DNA of 64,000 bases from Hydrogenophaga crocea (GTDB lineage Bacteria > Pseudomonadota > Gammaproteobacteria > Burkholderiales > Burkholderiaceae_C), in NCBI RefSeq assembly GCF_011388215.1, contig NZ_CP049989.1, forward strand, positions 4,134,001-4,198,000. The letters run 5' to 3'. The notes below the pieces were generated by a model. The model was not told the DNA's origin and did no database searches. It saw only the letters and a list, made by a program, of their open reading frames with translations. Position numbers and translations under genes: made by a program. Within the stretch, counting starts at the first letter, position 1, and each line of letters begins with the position of its first letter. Positions 1-8,767 of this stretch are shown here, one piece after another.

Positions 1-575
1 ATGAAGGCCTCGAAGGCGCGGAAGTTGCGGCTCTGGATCAGGTTGGCCGCATAGCTCAGTTCTTCGGTGGCGATCTGGCCGCACACCGCCGAGCCCAGCA
101 TCACGATGATGATCTGGCTGGTGAGCGCGGGCCAGACCTTGCGCAGCGCGGGCGGCAGCACCACGTGCACGAAGGTCTGCGCGCGCGAGAGCGCGAGGCT
201 GGCCGCGGCCTCGAACTGGCCGCGCGGCGTGGCCTCCACGCCCGCGCGCACGATCTCGGCCGCGTAGGCCCCGAGGTTCACCACCATGGCGATCACCGAC
301 GCGAGCTCGGGCGTGAGCTTCACGCCCGCCGCGGGCAGGCCGAAGAACACGAAGAACAGCTGCACGATGAAGGGCGTGTTGCGGATCAGCTCCACATAGG
401 CGGCGGCGAGCCAGCCCAGCGCGGCCGGGCCCTGGGTGCGCGCCCAGGCGCAGGCCACGCCCAGCGCCACGCCGAGCACGGCCGAGACGGCCGTCAGCCC
501 GAGCGTCCAGGCCATGCCCTTGAGCAGCAGCGGCCACTGCGCGAGCACGGCCGCGAAATCGAGTTCGATGCCCAT
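1..575 (-). CDS. Amino-acid ABC transporter permease (3' end cut by window edge)
   Basis: Inner-membrane permease of the His/Glu/Gln family of polar amino-acid ABC importers. About 191 codons are visible, from ATG at 575 to the window edge. The N-terminus is a hydrophobic segment ending in a motif typical of these permeases (ELIRNTPFIVQLFF). Near the C-terminal half is the EAA-type cytoplasmic loop that docks the ATPase (EAAASLALSRAQTFVHVVLP). The gene starts 15 bp after the binding-protein gene stops, so the two should be co-transcribed. A second permease and an ATPase probably follow outside the window. The family is clear; the substrate cannot be read from the sequence. Confidence 0.88.
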   Translation of the reverse strand, partial: MGIELDFAAVLAQWPLLLKGMAWTLGLTAVSAVLGVALGVACAWARTQGPAALGWLAAAYVELIRNTPFIVQLFFVFFGLPAAGVKLTPELASVIAMVVNLGAYAAEIVRAGVEATPRGQFEAAASLALSRAQTFVHVVLPPALRKVWPALTSQIIIVMLGSAVCGQIATEELSYAANLIQSRNFRAFEAF

Positions 576-590
576 GGCGGCGCGGGCGCT

Positions 591-1382
591 TTACTCGGGC
601 AGCGTGCCGGCCGGGCGGCCCAGCCACTTCTTGGCCATCGCGTCGAGCTCGCCGGCCTTCTTGGCGGCCAGCACGATCTCGTTGACCTTGGCGCGCAGCG
701 CGTCCTCGCCCTTGGCCACGCCGATGAAGTTCGGGCTGTCCTTGAGCAGCAGCTTGTACTCGGCGCCCAGCGTGGGGTTGCGCTTGATCATGTTGTCGGC
801 CACCGACACGCCGGTGGCGATGAACTGGGTCTGGCCCGAGACGAAGGCCGAGACGGTGGCGTTGTTGTCCTCGAAGCGCTTGACCTCGGTGTTGGCGGGC
901 ACGACCTTGCTCAGTTCCTGGTCCTCGATGGCGCCGCGCGTGACCGCGATGCTCTTGCCGCCGAGCGCGTTGAAGTCGGGCAAGGCCGCGCCCTTGGGGC
1001 CGTACACCGCCTGGAAGAAGGGCGAATAGGCCACGGTGAAGTCGATCACCTTCTCGCGCTCGGGGTTCTTGCCCAGCGTGGAGATCACGAGGTCGGCCTT
1101 CCTGGTCTGCAGGTAAGGAATGCGGTTGGCGCTGGTCACGGGCACCAGCTCCACCTTCACGCCGAGCTTGGCCGCGATCAGGTTGGCGGTGTCCACGTCC
1201 AGGCCTTGCGGTTTCAGGTCGATGCCCACGAAGCCGTAGGGCGGGAAGTCGGTGGGCACGGCGATCTTGATGAGCTTGGCCTTCATCACGCCCTCGAGCG
1301 CGGTCTGCGCCTGGGCGCCGACGGCGAAGGTGGCGGCCAGGGCCGCGGCGAGGACGACGAGGCGGCGTTTGCTGGGGTTCAT
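591..1382 (-). CDS. Periplasmic amino-acid-binding protein (SBP_bac_3 family)
   Basis: Solute-binding protein of 263 aa that delivers an amino acid or related polar solute to the permease next door. Residues 1 to about 25 form a signal peptide ending AQA. The mature part shows the family pattern: an early IAVPTDFPPYGF segment, a DVDTANLIAAKLGVKVELV segment and a REKVIDFTVAYSPFF segment. No lipobox, so a soluble periplasmic protein is expected. Its ATG overlaps the stop of the upstream GntR gene as ATGA, indicating translational coupling. The ligand is unknown. Confidence 0.9.
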   Translation of the reverse strand: MNPSKRRLVVLAAALAATFAVGAQAQTALEGVMKAKLIKIAVPTDFPPYGFVGIDLKPQGLDVDTANLIAAKLGVKVELVPVTSANRIPYLQTRKADLVISTLGKNPEREKVIDFTVAYSPFFQAVYGPKGAALPDFNALGGKSIAVTRGAIEDQELSKVVPANTEVKRFEDNNATVSAFVSGQTQFIATGVSVADNMIKRNPTLGAEYKLLLKDSPNFIGVAKGEDALRAKVNEIVLAAKKAGELDAMAKKWLGRPAGTLPE

Positions 1383-2128
1383 AGCAGGGCTCCTAGGTAG
1401 GTTTCGCGGTCGGGTGGGGAAGGGTCGGCCGGCTTGCGCGCGGCGGGGGAACGGGGCGCGCCCACCGGCGCCAGCGCTTCGCGCAGGTCGGCCAGCGGGT
1501 CGGCGGGCGGGCTCAGGCGCAGCGCGGCCTGCACCTGGCCGATGTGCGCTTCCATCAGGCGCTCGGCCGCGGCGACATCACCGCGCTCGAGCGCCTCGAC
1601 GATCTGCACGTGGTCGGCGCACGACTGCACCGCGTCGTGCGTGCTCTGGTAGAGCATGGCGATCAGCGTGGTGCGCGCGGTGAAATCGCGCAGGGTGTCT
1701 GCCAGCAGCTGGTTGCCCAGGCACTCGGCCAGGCAGACGTGGAAGTCGCCCAGCAGGTAGCTGCGCTGGCCCACGTCTTCGCCCTTGAGCGCGGCCTGCT
1801 CCTGGCGGATGTGCTGGCGCAGCCGCTTGAGCGCGGCCTTGTCCACGCGGCCGTCGTTGCTGCGGATCAGGCCGGTCTCGATCACGCGGCGCGCCTCGAA
1901 GGCCTCGCGTGCCTCGGCGTGCGAGGGCTGCACCACGTACCAGCCGCGGCGCGAACTCACGGTGACGATGCCGCGCGCGGCCAGGCGCACCAGGGCCTCG
2001 CGCACCAGCGTGCGGCTGCAGTCGAACAGCATCGACAGGTTCTGCTCGCCCAGGCGGGTGCCGGGCGCGAGCCGCTGGGCGAGGATGGCCTCGACGATGC
2101 GTCGGGCGATGTCGGTGGAGCTGACCAT
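1379..2128 (-). CDS. GntR-family regulator, FadR/FCD subfamily
   Basis: A 249-aa transcription factor. Residues about 5-75 are a winged helix-turn-helix (LSMLFDCSRTLVREALVRLA, then a wing ending SSRRGWYV). The rest is a helical FCD ligand domain. It is the first gene of the operon and is coupled by an ATGA overlap to the binding-protein gene, so it most likely controls that uptake operon in response to its solute and also controls itself: a near-perfect 20-bp palindrome lies about 40 bp upstream. The C-terminal tail, after about residue 210, is Pro/Ala-rich and low in complexity. Confidence 0.88.
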   Translation of the reverse strand: MVSSTDIARRIVEAILAQRLAPGTRLGEQNLSMLFDCSRTLVREALVRLAARGIVTVSSRRGWYVVQPSHAEAREAFEARRVIETGLIRSNDGRVDKAALKRLRQHIRQEQAALKGEDVGQRSYLLGDFHVCLAECLGNQLLADTLRDFTARTTLIAMLYQSTHDAVQSCADHVQIVEALERGDVAAAERLMEAHIGQVQAALRLSPPADPLADLREALAPVGAPRSPAARKPADPSPPDRETYLGALL

Positions 2129-2130
2129 GG

Positions 2131-2185
2131 CAGGCTTGCATGCCAGATCCGTGCCATGGGCCCATCAGGCTTGTATGCAAGCCTG
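2131..2185. promoter_or_regulatory. Putative GntR operator region
   Basis: At 2166-2185 lies caggcttgtatgcaagcctg, with 8-bp perfect inverted arms around a 4-bp centre. A related half-site, caggcttgcatg, repeats at 2131-2142, immediately before the gntR start. Position and symmetry fit an autoregulatory site of a FadR-type dimer; binding itself is inferred. Confidence 0.55.
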
Positions 2186-2249
2186 GTGCACCCGATGTGT
2201 GCGCGGGCGGCGCGGCGCTGGTGCGCGCGGCACCGGCATGCACGACGCC

Positions 2250-2279
2250 GTGCACACCCGTGTGCGCACGGGTGTGCAC
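2250..2279. repeat. 30-bp perfect palindrome (13-bp arms) within a GTGCAC cluster
   Basis: The arms gtgcacacccgtg and cacgggtgtgcac are separated by tgcg. Further GTGCAC words occur at 2187-2192 and 2286-2291. It lies between the stop of the DUF6279 lipoprotein gene (2317) and the gntR promoter region, both on the minus strand. No T tract follows on either strand, so a classic intrinsic terminator is unlikely. It could be an operator, a cruciform or a Rho-assisted stem. Confidence 0.6.
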
Positions 2280-2316
2280 ATGGCGGTGCACGGCGGCGGA
2301 GGGGGGCGCGGGGCGC

Positions 2317-3234
2317 TCAGCGCTGCGCGCTGAGGATCTGCAGGTCTTTTTCGTAGCCCTGCAGCTGGCGCGCGAGGCGCTCGCGCTGGCCCGGCGTGGC
2401 GCTGTTGTGCAGGGCCGCGAACTGCGCGCAGCCATGGCGGATGGCCGCTTCGCTCTGCGCCGCGTAGCCGGGCGTGGGCGACACCACCAGGCGCTCGGCG
2501 TAGCCGCGCAATAGGGCGCGTGCGCGGGCCGGCTGGGCCTGGGCCTCGCGCAGCGCCTGCAGCAGGTCGGCCTGGCGGCGTTCGCGTTCGGCCTGCGTGC
2601 GCTGCGCATCCCAGGGCGATGCCGCGAGCGACTGGCGCAACCCTTCGCGCTGCGCATCGCTCAGGCGGCCGTAGAAACGCTCGTAGCGCTCCACCGTGGC
2701 GTCGAGCCGGCGCTGCAGGCGCTGCTCGGGCGTGCCGCGCAGGAAGTCGCGGGCGAATTCGTCGTTGCTGCGCGCCTGGCGCCGGTTCAGTTGCTCGAGC
2801 TGCGCGGGCGTGAGCTGCGGCGCCAGCCGCGCGAAGGGCTCGATCAGGCGCTCGCTCGCACCCACCAGCCGCCGGCGCGCGGTCTCGAACTGCTGGCAGG
2901 CCTCGTCGGCGCTGATGTCGTGCGGGGCCATGGCCTGCCAGCGGCGCAGCTGGTCGGCGTACACCGGCAGCTCCTCGCGCCGGTGCCAGGCGAAGAAGCC
3001 GTCGATGTCGCCGCGCACCTGGCTGGCCTGCTCGCCGTCGAAGTCGAAATGGCTGTCGAGCCACCAGTAGCTCAGCGTGGGCGCCTGCGTGTAGGCCAGG
3101 CGTGCGGTGGTGCACGCGGCCAGCGCGAACAGGGTCGCGAGCAGCACAGGCAGCAGCAGGGTGCGCGCGATAATCCGCCGCGACCCGGCACCGCCCTCCT
3201 GGCGCTGCTGTCGAATCGCGAAAGAGGTGTTCAT
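2317..3234 (-). CDS. DUF6279 family lipoprotein
   Basis: A 305-aa predicted lipoprotein. After a basic N-terminus, a hydrophobic stretch ends in ALAAC, placing the lipid-modified Cys at residue 41. The mature part starts TTARLAYTQAPTLSYWWLD, which resembles the start of DUF6279 proteins, and then is mostly charged helices rich in Arg, Gln and Glu. Function is unknown. The chosen ATG (3234) overlaps the glmU ATG on the other strand by two bases; no later ATG gives a usable signal sequence, and a longer reading upstream would run antisense through glmU. The family call is from memory of the pattern. Confidence 0.7.
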   Translation of the reverse strand: MNTSFAIRQQRQEGGAGSRRIIARTLLLPVLLATLFALAACTTARLAYTQAPTLSYWWLDSHFDFDGEQASQVRGDIDGFFAWHRREELPVYADQLRRWQAMAPHDISADEACQQFETARRRLVGASERLIEPFARLAPQLTPAQLEQLNRRQARSNDEFARDFLRGTPEQRLQRRLDATVERYERFYGRLSDAQREGLRQSLAASPWDAQRTQAERERRQADLLQALREAQAQPARARALLRGYAERLVVSPTPGYAAQSEAAIRHGCAQFAALHNSATPGQRERLARQLQGYEKDLQILSAQR

Positions 3235-4633
3235 GTCCTTACCGGTGGATGTGGTGGTGATGGCCGCGGGCAAAGGCACGCGCATGAAAGGCCAGCGGCC
3301 CAAAGTGTTGCACCGCCTGGGCGGCCGTGCACTGGCCCAGCACGTGATCGATTGCGCCGCAGGGTTAAAGGCCCGCTCGGTGGTGGTCATCACCGGCCAC
3401 GGCGCCGAGCAGGTCGAGGCCGGGCTGCACGCGCCCGAGGCCACCGCGCTGGCCTTCGTGCGCCAGTCGCCCCAGCTCGGCACCGGCCACGCGGTGCAGC
3501 AGGCCGTGCCCGCGCTCGCCGACGACGGCCTGACCCTGGTGCTCTCGGGCGACGTGCCGCTGACCGAGCCCGCCACCCTGCAGGCCCTGATCGACTTGAG
3601 CGAAGGCCGCCACCTCGCGCTGCTCACGCTCGACCTGCCCGACCCCACGGGCTACGGCCGCGTGGTGCGCGACGAACACGGCAGCGTGCGCGCCATCGTC
3701 GAGCACAAGGACGCGAGCGAGGCGCAGCGCGCCATCACCGAGATCTACAGCGGCATCATGGCCGTGCCCACGCGGCTGCTGCGCGGCTGGCTGGCGCGGC
3801 TCGACAACCGCAACGCCCAGGGCGAGTACTACCTGACCGATGTGGTGAAGTTCGCCGTGGCCGATGGCGAGACCGTCAAGGCCCACCGCATCGCGGACGC
3901 GGTGCAGGTGGCCGGCGTGAACAGCCCGCAGCAGCTCGCCGAGCTCGAGCGCGCCTACCAGCTGCGCCTGGCCCAGCGCTTCATGGCCGACGGCGTGCGC
4001 CTGGCCGACCCGGCGCGCTTCGACGTGCGTGGCCACCTGGTCTGCGGGCAGGACGTGGAGATCGACGTCAACTGCGTGTTCGAAGGCCGGGTCGAGCTCG
4101 GCGACGGCGTGCGCATCGGCGCGAACTGCGTGGTCGCCAACGCGCGCATCGAGGCGGGCGCGGTGATCCACCCCTTCACCCACATCGAGGGCGAGGCCGC
4201 GGGCGTGCGCGTGGGCCCGGGCGCGCTGATCGGGCCGTTCGCGCGCCTGCGCCCCGGGGCCGATCTCGGCGCCGAGGTGCACATCGGCAACTTCGTCGAA
4301 GTGAAGAACAGCACGCTGGCCGCGGGCGCCAAGGCCAACCACCTGGCCTACCTGGGCGACGCCAGCGTGGGCGAGCGCGTGAATTACGGTGCGGGCAGCA
4401 TCACCGCCAACTACGACGGCGCCAACAAGCACCGCACCGTGATCGAGGCCGACGTGCACGTGGGCAGCAACTGCGTGCTGGTGGCGCCCATCACCATCGG
4501 CGCGGGCGGCACCGTGGGCGCGGGCTCCACCATCACCAAGAGCACCGAGCCCGGCGCGCTGGCCGTGGCGCGCGGCCGCCAGGCGAGCATCCCCGGCTGG
4601 CAGCGGCCCCAGAAACAGAAAAAGGCCTCCTGA
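3233..4633 (+). CDS. glmU: Bifunctional GlcN-1-P acetyltransferase / GlcNAc-1-P uridyltransferase GlmU
   Basis: Makes UDP-GlcNAc from glucosamine-1-phosphate in two steps in the cytoplasm, feeding peptidoglycan and LPS synthesis. Its 466 aa match the usual GlmU length. The N-terminal pyrophosphorylase domain opens with MAAGKGTRM and a K-V-L-H motif. The C-terminal left-handed beta-helix runs from about residue 265, with hexapeptide repeats and the acetyltransferase segment NHLAYLGDASVG followed by NYGAGSITANYDG. ATG 3233 has an AGAGG Shine-Dalgarno sequence 5 bp upstream. The stop lies inside a bidirectional hairpin. glmS, the previous step in the pathway, is only 1.5 kb away. Confidence 0.97.
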   Translation: MSLPVDVVVMAAGKGTRMKGQRPKVLHRLGGRALAQHVIDCAAGLKARSVVVITGHGAEQVEAGLHAPEATALAFVRQSPQLGTGHAVQQAVPALADDGLTLVLSGDVPLTEPATLQALIDLSEGRHLALLTLDLPDPTGYGRVVRDEHGSVRAIVEHKDASEAQRAITEIYSGIMAVPTRLLRGWLARLDNRNAQGEYYLTDVVKFAVADGETVKAHRIADAVQVAGVNSPQQLAELERAYQLRLAQRFMADGVRLADPARFDVRGHLVCGQDVEIDVNCVFEGRVELGDGVRIGANCVVANARIEAGAVIHPFTHIEGEAAGVRVGPGALIGPFARLRPGADLGAEVHIGNFVEVKNSTLAAGAKANHLAYLGDASVGERVNYGAGSITANYDGANKHRTVIEADVHVGSNCVLVAPITIGAGGTVGAGSTITKSTEPGALAVARGRQASIPGWQRPQKQKKAS

Positions 4634-4643
4634 GGAGGCCTTT
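4621..4643. terminator. Bidirectional intrinsic terminator between glmU and the DUF2726 gene
   Basis: A perfect 10-bp stem (aaaggcctcc / ggaggccttt) with loop tga, the loop being the glmU stop codon. On the minus strand the stem is followed by a T-rich run (cctttttctgtttctg); on the plus strand by ttt. It serves the converging genes on both sides. Confidence 0.85.
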
Positions 4644-4660
4644 CGGGCGGGCCGGCGGGC

Positions 4661-5392
4661 TCAGCGGCCGCCGCGCACGTCGTACGAGCCGCCGTCGTAG
4701 CGGCGCTCGCCGCCGCGTGGCTTGGGCGGCGCGAGCTCGTCTTCGAGGCTCATGAGGCCGCTCAGGCCCATCACCTCCGAATCGCGGTAGGCCGAGGCGC
4801 CGAAGCGGTCGTCCAGCGTGGACATCTGGCTCTCGAGCTCCTTGATCACGCTGTCGCGCTCGGGCGCCTGCGGCGCGGGGGCCGCTGCCTTGGGCTTGGG
4901 CAGCTCCACCAGGTTGAGCTGGGCGCGGAACTCGGCCGGCGACGGCATGCGGTGGATGCCGTTCTTGAGCAGCAGGAAACGCACGCCCGCCGTCTTGAGC
5001 ATGCGGTTCTTGACCTTGGCGCGCTGCGCCTTGGCCTCGGCATTGCTGAGGTGGTACTGCTCGATGTCGAACGCGAAGGTGGGACGGCCGTCGGCGCCGC
5101 ACACCACGAAGTCCACGCGCTGCTCCTTGAGGCGCTGCTTGGCCGCAACCTTGTCGCCCGCACGGCGCACCGACAGCATGTTGGCCAGCGACACGTTGGG
5201 CAGCACCACCTGGCCGGGGAAGGTGTCCTGCAGGTAGTCGAGCATGGCCACCTGCTCGGTCGAGAGCACGCGCTCCGGGCTGTAACGGTCGTCGCGGCCG
5301 TCGTCCTGGGACCGCATGAAGCGCAGGTAGAGCCAGACGCACAGCGCCAGCACCACCACCGCGATCACCGATCCGATCACCACCAAATCCAT
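4661..5392 (-). CDS. DUF2726 domain protein with N-terminal membrane anchor
   Basis: A 243-aa protein. Residues about 4-24 form one transmembrane helix (VIGSVIAVVVLALCVWLYLRF). Residues about 45-155 match the DUF2726 pattern, a predicted PD-(D/E)XK-like fold: Q-R-V-D-F-V-V-C, a strand FAFDIEQYHLS, then a Lys-rich helix KVKNRMLKTAGVRFLLL. The tail is low-complexity Pro/Ala and Arg/Gly. The usual acidic catalytic pattern is weak, so nuclease activity is doubtful. The start at 5392 is preceded by a strong GGAGGAGG; upstream in-frame ATGs lack one. Role unknown. Confidence 0.75.
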   Translation of the reverse strand: MDLVVIGSVIAVVVLALCVWLYLRFMRSQDDGRDDRYSPERVLSTEQVAMLDYLQDTFPGQVVLPNVSLANMLSVRRAGDKVAAKQRLKEQRVDFVVCGADGRPTFAFDIEQYHLSNAEAKAQRAKVKNRMLKTAGVRFLLLKNGIHRMPSPAEFRAQLNLVELPKPKAAAPAPQAPERDSVIKELESQMSTLDDRFGASAYRDSEVMGLSGLMSLEDELAPPKPRGGERRYDGGSYDVRGGR

Positions 5393-5546
5393 GAAAACGA
5401 ACCTCCTCCAAGCGCCACGGCCGGGGGGCGGGCGCAATTTGTAGCAAGGTTGTTACACATGCGCCGCGGCGTCAACACCCAATTGGGGGGCGGGGCCACA
5501 AGTGTGCGTTTTGCTGCACACCCCCGGGGGCATTTAAGCCATTCGG

Positions 5547-6038
5547 TCACATCGGCGGCTTCAGCGGCAGGCGCGGATCGAACTTGGCGCAGCGCGTGCT
5601 GAAGAAGCCTTTGACGTTGCGCACGTTGGCGTCGCCCGTGAACAGGCGCTGGGTGAGGGCGAGGTAGTCGGGCATGTCGCTGCAGCGCACCACCAGCACG
5701 AAATCGGGGCCCGGGCTCACGCGGTAGCACTGCTGCACGCGCGGCTCGGCCACGGCGCGCGCCTCGAAGGCGTCGAGCGCCTCGGCGCCCTGGCGCTCCA
5801 GGCTCACTTCGACCAGCGCCGTCAGGCCGTGGCCCAGCAGCGGGGCCAGGCGGTCGGCGTCGAGCAAGGCGACCTCGCGCGCGATCAGCCCACGCTCGCG
5901 CAGCCGCTTCACGCGCCGCAGGCAGGTGGGCGGCGAGAGGTGGGCGCGTTCGGCCAGGGCCTGGTTGCTCTGCGCAGCGTCGTCCTGCAACAACTCCAGC
6001 AGCCGCAGGTCGGTGGCATCGATGTCGAAATCTTCCAT
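5547..6038 (-). CDS. Lrp/AsnC family transcriptional regulator
   Basis: A 163-aa feast/famine regulator. The N-terminal helix-turn-helix covers about residues 8-55 (NQALAERAHLSPPTCLRRVKRL), followed by the RAM/ligand domain with the family sequence YRVSPGPDFVLVVRCSDMPDY. It diverges from glmS with 143 bp between the start codons, so it may regulate itself and perhaps glmS. The effector is probably an amino acid and cannot be told from the sequence. Confidence 0.92.
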   Translation of the reverse strand: MEDFDIDATDLRLLELLQDDAAQSNQALAERAHLSPPTCLRRVKRLRERGLIAREVALLDADRLAPLLGHGLTALVEVSLERQGAEALDAFEARAVAEPRVQQCYRVSPGPDFVLVVRCSDMPDYLALTQRLFTGDANVRNVKGFFSTRCAKFDPRLPLKPPM

Positions 6039-6057
6039 GAATCGAATGTAAATGAAA

Positions 6058-6108
6058 CGAATCGTCGATGATTCGTGGGGGCGATAGAAAAGTTCAAAAA
6101 CTGTTCAA
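6058..6108. promoter_or_regulatory. AsnC-glmS intergenic dyad and direct repeat
   Basis: An inverted repeat, cgaatc-N6-gattcg, lies at 6058-6075 just upstream of the asnC-type start. At 6092-6108 there is an 11-bp-phased direct repeat, gttcaa-N5-gttcaa, in an AT-rich patch that is unusual for this window. These are candidate sites for the AsnC-type protein and for another regulator of glmS. The sequence patterns are seen; the function is inferred. Confidence 0.45.
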
Positions 6109-6181
6109 CTTCGCACATTCATTTCACGGATGGCTCTCTAGCATTCGCCCCACTTTCCAACAACGGACATCGGAGGCTTGC

Positions 6182-8038
<1,857 letters not shown>

Positions 8039-8048
8039 GGCGGGCGCC

Positions 8049-8669
8049 TCAGCGCACCGTCACCTCCACCCGCCGGTTGCGCGGCTCGGGGGTTTCGTCC
8101 TTCGTGGGCACGAGCAGGTTCTTCTCGCCGTGCGCTTCCTGCCGCAGCGACAGGAAGCTCAGCCCCGAGGCCTTGAGGCGGCTGGCCACCAGCGCGGCGC
8201 GCTGCGCCGACAGCGTGAGGTTGTCGGCCTCGCTGCCCATGGTGTCGGTGTGCCCGCTCACCACCACCTCGGTGGTGGCCAGGGCCTGCGGCGGGCGCGC
8301 GCGCAGCTGCGCGATCAGTTGTTGCAGCGCCGCTTCGGCCGGCTCGGTGAGCTGGGTGCTGCCCAGCACGAAGTACAGCAGGTGCTGTTCGGGCGCCGCG
8401 GGCAGCGCGTCGCGCGCGGCGCCGAAGTCGGCCTCGATCTGCGCGGGCGTGGGTGAGGTCGCGGGCGCGCGGCCGTCGAGCGCCGCCACCTGGCCCGCCT
8501 GCGTGAGCACCTGCCGGCCCTGGGGGCCGGTCACCACCACCTGGCCCACCTTGCCGTCGCGGTCGGGCAGCAGCACCACGTAAGAGCGCGGCAGCGTGGG
8601 GCCGCAGGCCGCGAGCAGGGCGGCCAGGGGCAGCAGGAGCAAGGGGCGAAGCAGGGCATGGCGGTTCAT
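8049..8669 (-). CDS. OmpA-family lipoprotein
   Basis: A 206-aa outer-membrane lipoprotein candidate. The signal ends LLAAC (Cys22). The C-terminal domain from about residue 95 has the OmpA peptidoglycan-binding pattern: VLGSTQLTEPAEAALQQL, then VSGHTDTMGSEADNLTLSAQRA and a final PRNRRVEVTV with the usual Arg. It converges with glmS; both stop codons sit in one hairpin (8036-8051). It diverges from the CHASE2 cyclase gene and probably belongs to the same envelope-signalling group. Confidence 0.88.
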   Translation of the reverse strand: MNRHALLRPLLLLPLAALLAACGPTLPRSYVVLLPDRDGKVGQVVVTGPQGRQVLTQAGQVAALDGRAPATSPTPAQIEADFGAARDALPAAPEQHLLYFVLGSTQLTEPAEAALQQLIAQLRARPPQALATTEVVVSGHTDTMGSEADNLTLSAQRAALVASRLKASGLSFLSLRQEAHGEKNLLVPTKDETPEPRNRRVEVTVR

Positions 8670-8767
8670 GGCCCGAACTGTCCCACAGGCCGGGCGCCTG
8701 CGGCCGCACGGGCGGGCGCCCGGGTCGGATACCCTCGGGGGCAGCCGTTCTGCCGCCTGCCGCCGCC

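Noticed and set aside
165..1400. Long plus-strand frame opposite the ABC transporter genes
   Set aside because: It shows no domain, is rich in His, Arg and Gly, and runs antisense through a clear binding-protein gene.
2186..2316. CRISPR-like array from repeated GTGCAC words
   Set aside because: Spacing is irregular, the repeats are only 6 bp outside the one palindrome, and there are no cas genes.
3107..3232. N-terminal extension of glmU to an upstream start
   Set aside because: The family starts at the MSLPVDVVVMAAGKG region; ATG 3233 has its own ribosome-binding site.
3235..3648. Upstream extension of the DUF6279 lipoprotein gene through glmU
   Set aside because: It would bury the lipoprotein signal sequence more than 170 residues inside the protein and is antisense to glmU.
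6039..6181. glmS ribozyme or riboswitch
   Set aside because: The leader is too short and lacks the ribozyme core; this element is a Gram-positive feature.
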